Of a stretch of 26,249 bases of DNA, positions 1 through 8,858 are shown piece by piece (the stretch's first letter is position 1; the number at the start of each line of letters is the position of its first letter). The translations under genes were made by a program, and so were the position numbers. The notes under the pieces are model-generated. The model saw only the letters and a list, made by a program, of their open reading frames with translations, did not search any database and was not told the origin of the DNA. The stretch comes from Aquiluna sp. GTDB lineage: Bacteria > Actinomycetota > Actinomycetes > Actinomycetales > Microbacteriaceae. Location of the stretch: the NCBI GenBank assembly GCA_023260495.1, contig JALQVB010000005.1, positions 606 through 26,854 on the forward strand, written 5' to 3'.

Positions 1-1515
1 CTAACCAGGCCGCTTCCTGCGGACTACGCAAACGTCGATGAGCGCACCGGCGAGGTTGTGCCACCTGCAGAGCTAACCGTGGTGGGAGACTCGGACCAGT
101 CCATCTATGCCTTCCGCGGCGCCGACATCCGGAACATCACCGAGTTTGAACGGGACTTTCCAGGCGCGGAGACCATCCTCTTGGAGCAGAACTACCGCAG
201 CACGCAGAACATCCTGTCGGCTGCCAACGCGGTTATATCTCAGAACCCCTACCGACCACCAAAGAACCTTTGGACCGATAGCGGAGCTGGCGAAAAGATC
301 ACCCTGTTCACGGCCTACGACGAGCGCAATGAGGCAGCCTTTGTGGTAGACCAGATTAAGCGGCTGCATGAGAGCGGCGTCAACTACCGTGACATGGCGG
401 TGCTCTATCGCACCAATGCGCTCACACTGTCGCTAGAAAATGAGCTGAAAGTCCAGCGCATTCCCTATGTTGTGATTGGTGGCCTGAAGTTCTTTGAGCG
501 TAAAGAAATCAAGGATGCCCTTGCCTATTTGGCGGCGATTGCTAACGACCGAGACGATGAGGCCATCAGGCGCATCATCAATGTTCCGGCTCGTGGCATC
601 GGAGATAAGACCGAGGCCAAAATTGCCCAACTGGCGCGCAGCAATGACCTCTCGCTGCGCCAGGCCATGGGGCAGGCCAGTGAGCTCGGCCTAGGGCCGA
701 AGCTCAGTGCCTCAATCGAGCAGTTTGCCCAGCTGATGAATGAGTTGGATGCCATGAGCCAGACGGACGGCCCGGCAGATGTTTTGAAACAGGCGCTAAT
801 CAAATCCGGCTACCGCGGTGAGCTTGAAATCAGCCGAGACCCTCAGGATGAGGCAAGGCTGGAGAACCTGGATGCTCTTACAGGTCAGATTTATGAGTGG
901 CAAGCGCAGTACCCCGAGGGCACGGTTGCCGATTACCTCGCCGAGGTCACTTTGGCGGCTGCGGCCGATGAGATTGATGACGAGTCTGGAAACCTTTCCC
1001 TGATGACGCTGCACACCGCCAAGGGTCTCGAGTTCGATCAGGTCTTCATGATTGGACTGGAACAGGGAACACTGCCGCACGTGCGTGCCTTCGACGAACC
1101 TGGCGGATTGCAGGAAGAGCGCCGGCTGATGTATGTGGGCATGACCAGGGCTCGAAAGCAGCTGGTGCTATCGCACGCGCTACAGCGCACCCTGTTTGGC
1201 AACACCGCGAGCTTCACGCCTTCGGCGTTCCTGGCAGATATTCCGCAGGAGCTAATTGAGACCGTCGGCACCGAGCGCTCAATTGCCGCAACTGCACCCA
1301 GAACTCATTGGCAGGGAGCGATCACCGCGCAAACAATCAGGGACAATAAAGACCTCGAGCTGGCGGTGGGGGATCGAATCGAACATGATGCATTTGGTCA
1401 GGGCACAGTTTTCAGCGTTCAAGGTGCACCACCGCGCCAAACTGCCGAGGTTCGCTTTGATTCTGGCCCCACCAAGAAGCTTCTGGTGAAAATGGCACCA
1501 ATTACCAAGCTGTAG
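1..1515 (+). CDS. pcrA: ATP-dependent DNA helicase PcrA/UvrD family, 3' part (5' end outside window)
   Basis: The frame is open from the first base, so the gene is cut by the window edge and about 504 C-terminal residues are present; a GTG at 58 is internal. This is a superfamily 1A 3'-5' DNA helicase used in repair and in clearing stalled polymerase. Visible helicase motifs are VGDSDQSIYAFRGAD (motif III), LEQNYRST (motif IV), LMTLHTAKGLEFDQVF (motif V) and EERRLMYVGMTRAR (motif VI, with the arginine finger). The last 50 residues (VGDRIEHDAFGQGTV onwards) resemble the Tudor-like C-terminal tail of PcrA, which in known family members contacts RNA polymerase, so PcrA/UvrD1 fits better than Rep or RecB. 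The N-terminal Walker A half is missing only because of the window edge. It lies 71 bases upstream of sucC, the same neighbour as in mycobacteria. Confidence 0.95.
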   Translation, partial: LTRPLPADYANVDERTGEVVPPAELTVVGDSDQSIYAFRGADIRNITEFERDFPGAETILLEQNYRSTQNILSAANAVISQNPYRPPKNLWTDSGAGEKITLFTAYDERNEAAFVVDQIKRLHESGVNYRDMAVLYRTNALTLSLENELKVQRIPYVVIGGLKFFERKEIKDALAYLAAIANDRDDEAIRRIINVPARGIGDKTEAKIAQLARSNDLSLRQAMGQASELGLGPKLSASIEQFAQLMNELDAMSQTDGPADVLKQALIKSGYRGELEISRDPQDEARLENLDALTGQIYEWQAQYPEGTVADYLAEVTLAAAADEIDDESGNLSLMTLHTAKGLEFDQVFMIGLEQGTLPHVRAFDEPGGLQEERRLMYVGMTRARKQLVLSHALQRTLFGNTASFTPSAFLADIPQELIETVGTERSIAATAPRTHWQGAITAQTIRDNKDLELAVGDRIEHDAFGQGTVFSVQGAPPRQTAEVRFDSGPTKKLLVKMAPITKL

Positions 1516-1541
1516 CGCGGTCTTTAGCTTTTTCACTTCGC

Positions 1542-1547
1542 TAGACT
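1542..1547 (+). promoter_or_regulatory. Candidate -10 element (TAGACT) for sucC
   Basis: TAGACT lies in the 71-base gap between pcrA and sucC and fits the actinobacterial TANNNT -10 pattern. A start site about 7 bases downstream would give a leader of roughly 30 bases carrying the purine-rich AAGGAAACG ribosome-binding site near 1570-1578. No convincing -35 hexamer is seen at the usual spacing. Inference from sequence only. Confidence 0.4.
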
Positions 1548-1586
1548 TAGTGCCGTTGTCCGCTTTCTCAAGGAAACGAATTCATC

Positions 1587-2744
1587 GTGGATCTATTTGA
1601 ATATCAAGCACGCGACCTGTTTGAAGCCTACGGGGTTCCAGTTTTGCAGGGACGTATCGCCGACACCCCAGCCGAGGCCGAAGCGGCCGCAGCCGCCATT
1701 GGCGGCACCGTTGTGGTCAAGGCCCAGGTTAAGACCGGTGGCCGAGGCAAGGCCGGAGGCGTAAAGGTCGCCCACTCGCCGAGCGAGGCTAAGGAAAAGG
1801 CCGAGCAGATTCTCGGCCTAGACATCAAGGGCCACGTGGTCAAGCGCGTGATGATCGCCCAGGGTGCTCAGATTGATAAAGAGTTTTATTTCTCGGTTCT
1901 GCTGGACCGCTCCAACCGCACCTTCCTCTCGCTTTGCAGCGTTGAGGGTGGAATGGAGATTGAGCAGCTAGCCGTTGAGCGACCAGAGGCCTTGGCCAAG
2001 GTCGAGGTGTCTGCTGTTTCGGGCATCGACAAGGCAAAGGCCGTTGAGATTGCCAAGGCTGCCAACTTCCCAAGTGAACTCGTTGAGCAAGTGTCGGACG
2101 TATTCGTCAAGCTCTACGACGTGTTCGTGAAGGAAGACGCCACCCTGGTTGAGGTAAATCCACTGGTCCTCACCACTGACGGTCAGATTCTTGCCCTGGA
2201 CGGCAAGGTGTCGCTGGATGACAACGCAGAGTTCCGCCATGAGCGCGAGGAGATGGAGCGCGATCAGCTTGACCCACTCGAGGCTAAGGCCAAGGAGATG
2301 GATCTCAACTACGTCAAGCTCGATGGCGAGGTTGGCATTATCGGAAACGGTGCCGGACTGGTTATGTCCACCCTGGACGTCGTTGCTTACGCCGGCGAGC
2401 GTCACGGTGGGGTCAAGCCCGCTAACTTCCTAGACATCGGTGGTGGCGCCTCGGCTGAGGTCATGGCCGCTGGTCTAGATGTGATTCTGAATGACCCGCA
2501 GGTAAAGAGCGTGTTCGTAAACGTCTTCGGTGGTATCACTGCGTGTGACGCGGTGGCCAACGGAATCGTGGGAGCGCTGAACACCCTTGGTGACAGGGCA
2601 AGCAAGCCACTTGTGGTTCGTCTTGATGGCAACAACGTTGACGAGGGACGCAGGATCCTCAATGAATTCAACCACCCGCTGGTATCGCTGGCGGAAACCA
2701 TGGACGGTGGCGCCGACAAGGCAGCCGAGCTGGCTAGCAAGTAG
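1587..2744 (+). CDS. sucC: Succinyl-CoA ligase [ADP-forming] subunit beta
   Basis: Beta subunit of succinyl-CoA synthetase of the TCA cycle; with SucD it converts succinyl-CoA to succinate plus CoA while making ATP or GTP. It has 385 residues, the usual length (E. coli 388). An N-terminal ATP-grasp domain starts with the family sequence MDLFEYQARDLFEAYGVPV and contains KAQVKTGGRGKAGGVK. The metal/nucleotide segment VEVNPLVLTTDGQ and LDGKVSLDDNA follow near residues 190-215. The C-terminal CoA-ligase domain carries GNGAGLVMST, ANFLDIGGGA and VFVNVFGGI. The GTG start is chosen because it begins the conserved N-terminus and has AAGGAAACG about 10 bases upstream. sucD follows after 11 bases, so they are almost surely co-transcribed. 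Confidence 0.97.
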   Translation: MDLFEYQARDLFEAYGVPVLQGRIADTPAEAEAAAAAIGGTVVVKAQVKTGGRGKAGGVKVAHSPSEAKEKAEQILGLDIKGHVVKRVMIAQGAQIDKEFYFSVLLDRSNRTFLSLCSVEGGMEIEQLAVERPEALAKVEVSAVSGIDKAKAVEIAKAANFPSELVEQVSDVFVKLYDVFVKEDATLVEVNPLVLTTDGQILALDGKVSLDDNAEFRHEREEMERDQLDPLEAKAKEMDLNYVKLDGEVGIIGNGAGLVMSTLDVVAYAGERHGGVKPANFLDIGGGASAEVMAAGLDVILNDPQVKSVFVNVFGGITACDAVANGIVGALNTLGDRASKPLVVRLDGNNVDEGRRILNEFNHPLVSLAETMDGGADKAAELASK

Positions 2745-2755
2745 GGGTTTGAGAG

Positions 2756-3643
2756 ATGGCAATTTACCTAGATAGCAATTCCAAGATCATCGTTCAGGGC
2801 ATGACCGGTGCCGAGGGCATGAAGCACACCAGGCGCATGCTCGCCGGTGGCAGCAACATCGTCGGCGGCGTGAACCCACGCAAGGCCGGAGAGACTGTCG
2901 ACGTTGACGGCAAGGCGCTTCCAGTCTTTGGAACCGTTGCCGAGGCAATGGCTCAGACCGGAGCCAACGTGAGCGTCATCTTTGTTCCACCTGCATTTGC
3001 CAAGGCGGCAATCGTGGAAGCCATTGACGCAGAGATTCCTCTGGCCGTGGCAATCACTGAGGGCATTCCCGTGCACGACTCGGCTGCAGCCTGGGCCTAC
3101 AACGTGGAGAAGGGCAAGAAGACCCGCCTGATTGGACCGAACTGCCCAGGCATCATCTCTCCGGAGCAGTCAAACGCTGGAATTACCCCATGGAACATCA
3201 CCGGAAAGGGCCCAATCGGCCTGGTTTCCAAGAGCGGAACCCTGACCTACCAGATGATGTTTGAGCTGAGGGACATTGGTTTCTCCACCGGCATCGGAAT
3301 CGGTGGTGACCCAGTAATTGGCACCACCCACATCGATGCGCTCGAGGCCTTTGAGAACGACCCAGAGACCAAGGCCATCGTGCTGATTGGTGAGATTGGT
3401 GGTGACTCGGAGGAGAAGGCTGCCGCCTACATCGCCGAGCACGTTACCAAGCCAGTGGTTGCCTACGTTGCAGGCTTCACCGCTCCAGAGGGTAAGACCA
3501 TGGGCCACGCAGGAGCGATTGTTTCCGGCAGCGCCGGCACCGCCCAGGCCAAGAAGGAAGCCTTCGAGGCCGTTGGCGTGAAGGTTGGTAAGACTCCATC
3601 CGAGACCGCAGCTTTGATGCGGGAAATCATCAACAGCCTCTAG
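2756..3643 (+). CDS. sucD: Succinyl-CoA ligase [ADP-forming] subunit alpha
   Basis: Alpha subunit of the same enzyme; it binds CoA and carries the phosphohistidine intermediate. It has 295 residues, near the usual length. The N-terminal CoA-binding Rossmann domain reads IIVQGMTGAEGMKHTRRM and GGVNPRKAG. IGPNCPGII is at about 126-134, and the active-site histidine is His251 in MGHAGAIVSGSAGTAQAK. The ATG at 2756 begins the standard N-terminus (AIYLDSNSKIIVQG). The Shine-Dalgarno is weak (purines GGGG/GAGAG between the sucC stop and the ATG), which suggests coupling with sucC. The next gene starts 7 bases after the stop, so the operon probably continues into the membrane protein and purN-purH. 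Confidence 0.97.
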   Translation: MAIYLDSNSKIIVQGMTGAEGMKHTRRMLAGGSNIVGGVNPRKAGETVDVDGKALPVFGTVAEAMAQTGANVSVIFVPPAFAKAAIVEAIDAEIPLAVAITEGIPVHDSAAAWAYNVEKGKKTRLIGPNCPGIISPEQSNAGITPWNITGKGPIGLVSKSGTLTYQMMFELRDIGFSTGIGIGGDPVIGTTHIDALEAFENDPETKAIVLIGEIGGDSEEKAAAYIAEHVTKPVVAYVAGFTAPEGKTMGHAGAIVSGSAGTAQAKKEAFEAVGVKVGKTPSETAALMREIINSL

Positions 3644-3650
3644 GAAAGAT

Positions 3651-4898
3651 GTGAATCGGGGGCTCAGCTTCGCGATAGCCGCGCTGCAGGCTCTGATTAT
3701 CATCGCCTCGATGGTGGGGCTGATTGTTGCCCCGCTCACCCTTGCCTGGTTTATCGAAGGTGACGGTAGCGTCCCCTGGATCACCACGTTGCAGGTTGCC
3801 GGTTTTGCCTTCCTTATGGCAACTGGCGTACCGCTGCAGGTGCAGAGCGGTGAGCTTGTCGGCGTAGTTTTCGATTCCTTCACGATGTCTTATTTGCCAC
3901 TGGGCATGACTTTGGTGATGGCGCTTTTGGCAATTCGAATCGGCTACCGCCTAAGCGCAGCTTCGTCACTGTGGCCAGCCTGGATCGGTGGTGCGGCGGC
4001 ATTTGGTGGCGCTTCCTACGGTCTTTCCCTACTGATCGCTAATGATGCGGTTTTTGTTGGTGAGTGGGAGCCGCTATTCATTCCGGCAGTCTTTTTTGGC
4101 AGCTTCCTATTCGTCTCTTCGCTATGGGGGGATCGCTTCGAGCTATTCCCGGGAGCAAATGGCGACGAGGCTAAGGAGCGAATCGCATTGCGTGCCGGGC
4201 TGACGAAGCTCCATCAATCACTGCACTGGAGCATTCGAACCGTGCTTGGTCCAGCCACTCGCATTGGCGTCTCAGTGATTGTCATGCTGGTCTTCGCTTC
4301 CGCAATTCTCATGGCGCTGGCGCTCTCATTTGGCTGGCTTGAGGTATTGCGGCTCTACCAGGGTCTGGGTCTTAGCCTGCTGGGTGGAATCATGGTGACT
4401 ATCGGCCAGCTGGCGCTACTGCCCAACTTGATTGTCTACGGCGCGAGTTGGATCTCCGGTGTTGGCTTTGCCATCGGCACCGGATCTTATGTTTCCCCGT
4501 TGGCAAGCCAACTGGGTCCATTGCCGGCGCTGCCAATCTTCGCGGCGCTACCGACCGGGGGCTTTGACCGCGGCATTCTCTTTGCCTTAGTTCCTGTGGT
4601 GACAGCTTTTGTCGCCACGATTCTGGTGCGCAAGTTCACCGATCAGCTGCGCTGGGAATATGCCACCAGGTTCTCGGCCGCGCTGGCGCTCTCTTTTGTT
4701 TCTGCAACCATCGCGGCTTTGCTCGCCCTTGCCCTCGGCCTTGTTGCCAGCGGCAGCATTGGGCCAGGGCGGTTTGAGTTCCTTGGAGTCGATGCCCTGA
4801 TGTTTGCAGCGGTTATTTTCATAGAGGTGCTGATCCCAGCCTTTGTGGCCTCGCTGGTTGTGGTGAGTCCCTATCAGTCTTCTCAAGAGCGAAAGTAG
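3651..4898 (+). CDS. PerM-like / DUF6350 polytopic membrane protein
   Basis: 415-residue integral membrane protein with about nine or ten hydrophobic segments, roughly at residues 8-34, 42-62, 80-100, 105-128, 140-157, 205-228, 238-258, 305-325, 340-365 and 380-402, and no recognisable enzyme domain. Residues around 270-305 read GVGFAIGTGSYVSP, then LGPLPALPIFAALP, which I recognise as the conserved block of the actinobacterial PerM/DUF6350 family. The M. tuberculosis member (Rv0955, PerM) has been linked to cell division and persistence; a similar role here is inference. Position supports the call: it lies between sucD and purN as in mycobacteria. The GTG start is 7 bases after sucD with GGAAAG just upstream. 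Confidence 0.8.
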   Translation: MNRGLSFAIAALQALIIIASMVGLIVAPLTLAWFIEGDGSVPWITTLQVAGFAFLMATGVPLQVQSGELVGVVFDSFTMSYLPLGMTLVMALLAIRIGYRLSAASSLWPAWIGGAAAFGGASYGLSLLIANDAVFVGEWEPLFIPAVFFGSFLFVSSLWGDRFELFPGANGDEAKERIALRAGLTKLHQSLHWSIRTVLGPATRIGVSVIVMLVFASAILMALALSFGWLEVLRLYQGLGLSLLGGIMVTIGQLALLPNLIVYGASWISGVGFAIGTGSYVSPLASQLGPLPALPIFAALPTGGFDRGILFALVPVVTAFVATILVRKFTDQLRWEYATRFSAALALSFVSATIAALLALALGLVASGSIGPGRFEFLGVDALMFAAVIFIEVLIPAFVASLVVVSPYQSSQERK

Positions 4899-4901
4899 AC
4901 T

Positions 4902-5498
4902 TTGCTGGTGCTGTCCCTCGTTGTTCTCATCTCTGGATCTGGTTCCAATCTCCGTGCACTTTTGGACGCATGCCAAAACCCGATGTTTCCGGTGCGGGTA
5001 TTGGCGGTTGGTAGCGACAAGCCTGCTTCGGGTCTAGAGCATGCGGAACTCTTCGGTATCCCTACCTTTGTTGTGGAACCGGGGCAGTTCTCCAGCCGCG
5101 AGGAGTGGGCTCAGGCGCTTGCGGAGCAGGTAAAGTTCATGAACCCCGACCTGGTTTTGCTGGCAGGTTTCATGAAGGTACTGCCCGAAAGCTTTGTAGC
5201 GGAGTTCTACCCTCGAATTATTAACATGCACCCATCGCTGCTTCCTAATTTTCCTGGTGCACACGCAGTTAGGGACGCTTTGGCCGCCGGGGCATCAACC
5301 ACTGGCGCCACCATCCACATCGTCGACGCTGGCGTTGACACTGGACCGGTGGTCTCCCAGCGCGAAATTCCAGTCCGTCCCGGCATCTCCGAGTCGGAGC
5401 TGCAGGAGGAGATCAAGAGCATTGAGCGCGAGCAGCTAGTTTCGGTGATCGAAAAGATTGCTAAAGCTGAAATCAAATTGGAGGAAATAGCACGGTGA
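4902..5498 (+). CDS. purN: Phosphoribosylglycinamide formyltransferase (GAR transformylase)
   Basis: Third step of de novo purine synthesis: transfers the formyl group of 10-formyl-THF to GAR. It has up to 198 residues, a normal PurN size. The N-terminal nucleotide-binding sequence is LVVLISGSGSNLRALLDAC. The catalytic triad is present: Asn108 and His110 in INMHPSLLPNFPGA, and Asp146 in VDAGVDTGPVV (numbering from the TTG). The start is uncertain: TTG at 4902, or GTG at 4908, which gives a more typical N-terminus (MLSLVVLISG); the GAAAG near 4891 serves either only weakly. It lies 3 bases after the PerM-like gene and overlaps purH by 4 bases (GTGA), so it sits in one operon. Confidence 0.95.
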   Translation: MLVLSLVVLISGSGSNLRALLDACQNPMFPVRVLAVGSDKPASGLEHAELFGIPTFVVEPGQFSSREEWAQALAEQVKFMNPDLVLLAGFMKVLPESFVAEFYPRIINMHPSLLPNFPGAHAVRDALAAGASTTGATIHIVDAGVDTGPVVSQREIPVRPGISESELQEEIKSIEREQLVSVIEKIAKAEIKLEEIAR

Positions 5499-7021
5499 CA
5501 AAGGTTGCAATTCGCAGGGCACTGATTTCGGTATCGGACAAGACGGGTCTGATTGAACTTGCCACCGAGCTTTCCAAGGCCGGCGTCCAACTGGTTTCCA
5601 CTGGATCGACGGCAAAGCAGATTGCAGCTGCCGGCATAGAGGTTGCCGAGGTTAGCTCCGTCACCGGATTCCCAGAGTCACTCGATGGCCGAGTAAAGAC
5701 GCTGCACCCTGCAATCCATGGCGGCATCCTGGCCGACATGAGGCTGGAGAGCCACCGCGAGCAGTTGGACCAGCTGGGTATTTTGCCCTTTGAGCTTGCG
5801 GTTGTGAACCTCTATCCATTCGTCCAAACCGTTGCCGCTGGTGCTTCCTATGAGGAATCTGTGGAGCAAATCGATATTGGTGGTCCGGCAATGGTTCGTG
5901 CCAGCGCTAAGAACCATGCCAACGTCGCAATAGTGGTCAGCCCAGCTCGCTACGGTGAGGTCATTGCCGCGGTTCAGGATGGCGGCACAGATTTGGAGCT
6001 GCGTAAGCAGCTTGCACTGGAGGCCTTCAGTCACACCGCCAGTTACGACGCCGCCGTTTCCAGCTGGCTAGCTGGTCAGCTAGGTGGTGAGCGATTGGCG
6101 ATGAGCTTTGAGAAGGTTGGCGATCTGCGTTACGGCGAGAATTCGCATCAGGCGGCCTCGCTATTTGCCGACGGGTCTGGCACCGGCATTGCCGCCGCGG
6201 AGCAGCTCTCCGGCAAAGAGATGTCATACAACAACTACGTTGACGTTGACGCCGCGCTGCGCAGCGCATACGACTTCACTGAGCCTGCCGTGGCAATCAT
6301 CAAGCATGCCAACCCCTGCGGTATTGCGGTGGCTGAAGACATTGCTGCAGCCCATGCCGCTGCTCACGAAACCGATCCGGTCAGCGCCTTCGGAGGCGTG
6401 ATTGCTGCGAACAGAACCGTGACTGCCCAGATGGCTAAGCAGGTGGCGGAGGTCTTCACCGAGGTCATTGCCGCTCCGGACTACGAGCCCGAAGCCGTCG
6501 AGATTCTCAAGGCTAAAAAGAACCTAAGAATCCTCAGGCTGCCAGGCGGCTATGCGTTGCCAGAACGCGAGATTCGCCAGGTCTCTGGCGGGCTGCTCGC
6601 GCAGCAACCAGATGGTTTTGCCGAGTTTTCTTCGGCTAGCTGGCAGCTGGTTGCCGGTGAGGCGGCAGACCCAGCCACACTGGCTGACTTGGAGTTTGCC
6701 TGGCGGGCGTGCCGGGCGGTGAAGTCCAACGCTATTTTGCTCGCCAAGGATGGCGCCGCGGTTGGTATCGGCATGGGCCAGGTAAACCGAGTCGACTCCT
6801 GTCGATTGGCCGTTAGCCGCGCCGGTGATCGAGTCACGGGCTCTGTTGCCGCCTCTGACGCGTTTTTCCCATTTGCCGATGGTCTGCAGGTATTGCTGGA
6901 TGCTGGCGTCAAGGCTGTCGTGCAGCCTGGTGGCAGTGTGCGGGATGAGGAAGTTGTTGCCGCGGCGCTCGCCGCCGGGGTAACCATGTACTTCACCGGA
7001 GAGCGCCACTTCTTCCACTAG
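5495..7021 (+). CDS. purH: Bifunctional AICAR formyltransferase / IMP cyclohydrolase
   Basis: Catalyses the last two steps of IMP synthesis: formylation of AICAR with 10-formyl-THF, then ring closure. It has 508 residues, the expected size. The N-terminal MGS-like IMP cyclohydrolase domain (about 1-195) shows RALISVSDKTGL, STGSTAKQI and VTGFPESLDGRVKTLHP. The AICAR formyltransferase domain (about 200-508) shows LRYGENSHQA, the catalytic Lys270-His271 pair in IIKHANPCGIA, and SDAFFPFADG. The start is fixed by a strong ribosome-binding site, GGAGGAA at 5480-5486, eight bases before the GTG, and the GTG overlaps the purN stop. It is the last gene of the operon; a 61-base gap follows. Confidence 0.97.
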   Translation: MTKVAIRRALISVSDKTGLIELATELSKAGVQLVSTGSTAKQIAAAGIEVAEVSSVTGFPESLDGRVKTLHPAIHGGILADMRLESHREQLDQLGILPFELAVVNLYPFVQTVAAGASYEESVEQIDIGGPAMVRASAKNHANVAIVVSPARYGEVIAAVQDGGTDLELRKQLALEAFSHTASYDAAVSSWLAGQLGGERLAMSFEKVGDLRYGENSHQAASLFADGSGTGIAAAEQLSGKEMSYNNYVDVDAALRSAYDFTEPAVAIIKHANPCGIAVAEDIAAAHAAAHETDPVSAFGGVIAANRTVTAQMAKQVAEVFTEVIAAPDYEPEAVEILKAKKNLRILRLPGGYALPEREIRQVSGGLLAQQPDGFAEFSSASWQLVAGEAADPATLADLEFAWRACRAVKSNAILLAKDGAAVGIGMGQVNRVDSCRLAVSRAGDRVTGSVAASDAFFPFADGLQVLLDAGVKAVVQPGGSVRDEEVVAAALAAGVTMYFTGERHFFH

Positions 7022-7041
7022 ATTCCATCCCTTGGCAGTGT

Positions 7042-7047
7042 TAGTCT
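7042..7047 (+). promoter_or_regulatory. Candidate -10 element (TAGTCT) for the heterodimeric ABC exporter operon
   Basis: TAGTCT fits the TANNNT pattern and lies in the gap after purH. It would start transcription near 7053-7055, at the 5' foot of the inverted repeat at 7053-7071, leaving a leader of about 30 bases. No good -35 hexamer at 16-18 bases. Weak evidence by itself. Confidence 0.3.
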
Positions 7048-7052
7048 GTAGG

Positions 7053-7071
7053 GCTGCCTAACTCAGGCAGC
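7053..7071 (+). repeat. Inverted repeat / short RNA hairpin before the ABC exporter
   Basis: GCTGCCT (7053-7059), loop AACTC, AGGCAGC (7065-7071): a perfect 7-base-pair stem with a 5-base loop, 11 bases before the ATG of the exporter gene. It is not followed by a run of T, so it does not look like a classical Rho-independent terminator for purH. It could be a leader hairpin at the mRNA 5' end, an operator, or a weak terminator. Confidence 0.55.
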
Positions 7072-7082
7072 GAAAGCGATAA

Positions 7083-8858
7083 ATGTCTACCTCAAACGCC
7101 GGAACCATCAAGACCCTGCTGCGCCTTCTCCCTTACGCGCGCAAGGCGTTGCCGCGCCTGATTTTGGGTATTTTTGCTGCCATTGGAGCACACATGTTTG
7201 CTCTGGCAATCCCGCAGATGCTACAGGATTTAGTCAATTCACTGGTCGCCGGCGGCATCTCGGCGCTCTACCCGGCCGTTGGTTTGATTTTGCTCTTGGG
7301 AACTCTAGAGGCCGGATTTGTGCTGCTTCGTCGCTGGTTGGTGCTGACCCCAGGAACTTTTGTTGAGGCGTCTATGCGCAACTCGCTATACGAGAAGCTG
7401 CAGGATCTGCCAGTTGCTTTTCATGACCGCTGGCCCAGCGGACAGCTGCTCTCAAGGGCTGTTTCCGACCTTGGACTGTTGCGCCGTTGGCTCAGCTTCG
7501 GCCTGGTTCTCTTCACCGGAAATCTGATCACGATCATTGTTGGCCTCGTGATTCTCTTCACCTTCAACTTCTGGTTGGGTCTGATCTTTTTTGTGGCGAC
7601 CATTCCGATATGGATTGCCGGCTTCTTATTTGAAGGAAAGTACAAGACCGTTGCCCGATTGAGTCAGGACCAGTCTGGCGATTTGGCTACCAGAGTCGAA
7701 GAGGCCGTGCACGGTGTTCGGGTGCTAAAGAGCTTTGGTCGTGGCAGCTTCGCCGCGGCTCAGTTCTCCGATGATGCCTCGGAGCTGCGCTCCACCGAGA
7801 TGCGAAAGGCCAGGACGGTCGCCAACATCTGGCTCTACCTGATTCTGATTCCAGAGGTTGCCGTGGGTCTTTCGATGCTGGCTGGGGTTTGGTTGGTGGC
7901 GCAGGGAGAAGTGAGCGTGGGAACGCTGGTTGCTTTTTTTGCAACTGCCATGGTGCTGCGCTGGCCGACCGAATCCCTTGGGTTCTTGCTCTCCTTCACG
8001 CTCGAGGCTAAGACCGCCACGGAGCGCTTCTTCGAGGTGATGGATTCGGTGAATGAAATAAATGACCCGGCAGATCCAAAGCAAGTGGCAGAGCCGCGCG
8101 GTCTGCTGGAATTCGAAAATGTTGAGTTTCGCTATCCCGACGCGGCGCCGGATGCCCCGGCGCTACTTCGCGGCGTGAATCTCAGGATTGAACCCGGTGA
8201 ATCTGTCGCCCTTATCGGGCTCACTGGCTGCGGCAAGAGCACCATGACGGCGCTCACCACCAGGCTGCATGAGGTAACTAGCGGCTCAATCAAGATTGAT
8301 GGGGTAGACATTCGCGACCTCACCAGAGGAGAGCTGCGCACGCTAATTGCCATGGCCTTCGAGGATGCAACGCTGTTTTCCTCTTCGGTCCGTGATAACG
8401 TGCTGCTGGGAAATCCCAATGGCACTGATGCCGACCTAACGCAGGCACTCGAGATAGCACAGGCCCAATTTGCCTATGAGTTGCCACAGGGGCTTGACAC
8501 TGCGATTGGCGAAGAGGGCCTGTCGCTATCAGGCGGCCAGCGCCAGCGCCTAGCCCTGGCACGGGCGGTTGCAGCCAAGCCGAAGATCTTGGTCCTGGAT
8601 GATCCGTTATCGGCACTCGATGTTGACACCGAGGCACTGGTGGAAGACGCGCTGCGCCATGTGTTGAAAGAGACCACAGCGCTTATCGTTGCGCACAGGC
8701 CATCCACCGTAATGCTGGCCGACAAGGTTGCACTTCTGGAGGACGGCAGAATAACCGCGTTTGGCACGCACCAGGAGCTACTGAAAACTTCTGCCCACTA
8801 CCGCTATGTCATCACCTCGCTCGATGAGGAGCAACGTGAGCGGGAGGTGAATATATGA
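7083..8858 (+). CDS. ABC exporter half-transporter, subunit with degenerate catalytic site (permease-ATPase)
   Basis: 591-residue type IV ABC exporter half: six-helix transmembrane domain (about 1-320) fused to an ATPase domain (about 340-585). Walker A is GLTGCGKS (379-386), the signature is canonical LSGGQRQR (482-489), and the H-loop His is at 538. Two ATP-site residues are unusual. The Walker B sequence ILVLDDP places Asp507 where the catalytic glutamate normally sits, and the Q-loop position reads AFED (Glu427) rather than a glutamine. These changes are typical of the non-hydrolysing partner in heterodimeric exporters (TM287/288, BmrCD-like). The gene overlaps the next by ATGA, and GAAAGCGATAA precedes the ATG. 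Substrate unknown; drug, lipid or peptide export is possible. Confidence 0.9.
   Translation: MSTSNAGTIKTLLRLLPYARKALPRLILGIFAAIGAHMFALAIPQMLQDLVNSLVAGGISALYPAVGLILLLGTLEAGFVLLRRWLVLTPGTFVEASMRNSLYEKLQDLPVAFHDRWPSGQLLSRAVSDLGLLRRWLSFGLVLFTGNLITIIVGLVILFTFNFWLGLIFFVATIPIWIAGFLFEGKYKTVARLSQDQSGDLATRVEEAVHGVRVLKSFGRGSFAAAQFSDDASELRSTEMRKARTVANIWLYLILIPEVAVGLSMLAGVWLVAQGEVSVGTLVAFFATAMVLRWPTESLGFLLSFTLEAKTATERFFEVMDSVNEINDPADPKQVAEPRGLLEFENVEFRYPDAAPDAPALLRGVNLRIEPGESVALIGLTGCGKSTMTALTTRLHEVTSGSIKIDGVDIRDLTRGELRTLIAMAFEDATLFSSSVRDNVLLGNPNGTDADLTQALEIAQAQFAYELPQGLDTAIGEEGLSLSGGQRQRLALARAVAAKPKILVLDDPLSALDVDTEALVEDALRHVLKETTALIVAHRPSTVMLADKVALLEDGRITAFGTHQELLKTSAHYRYVITSLDEEQREREVNI

Noticed and set aside
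3170..3883. Long minus-strand open frame (237 codons) opposite sucD and the PerM-like gene
   Set aside because: It lies antisense to strongly conserved sucD and shows no recognisable domain; the length follows from codon bias of the real genes.
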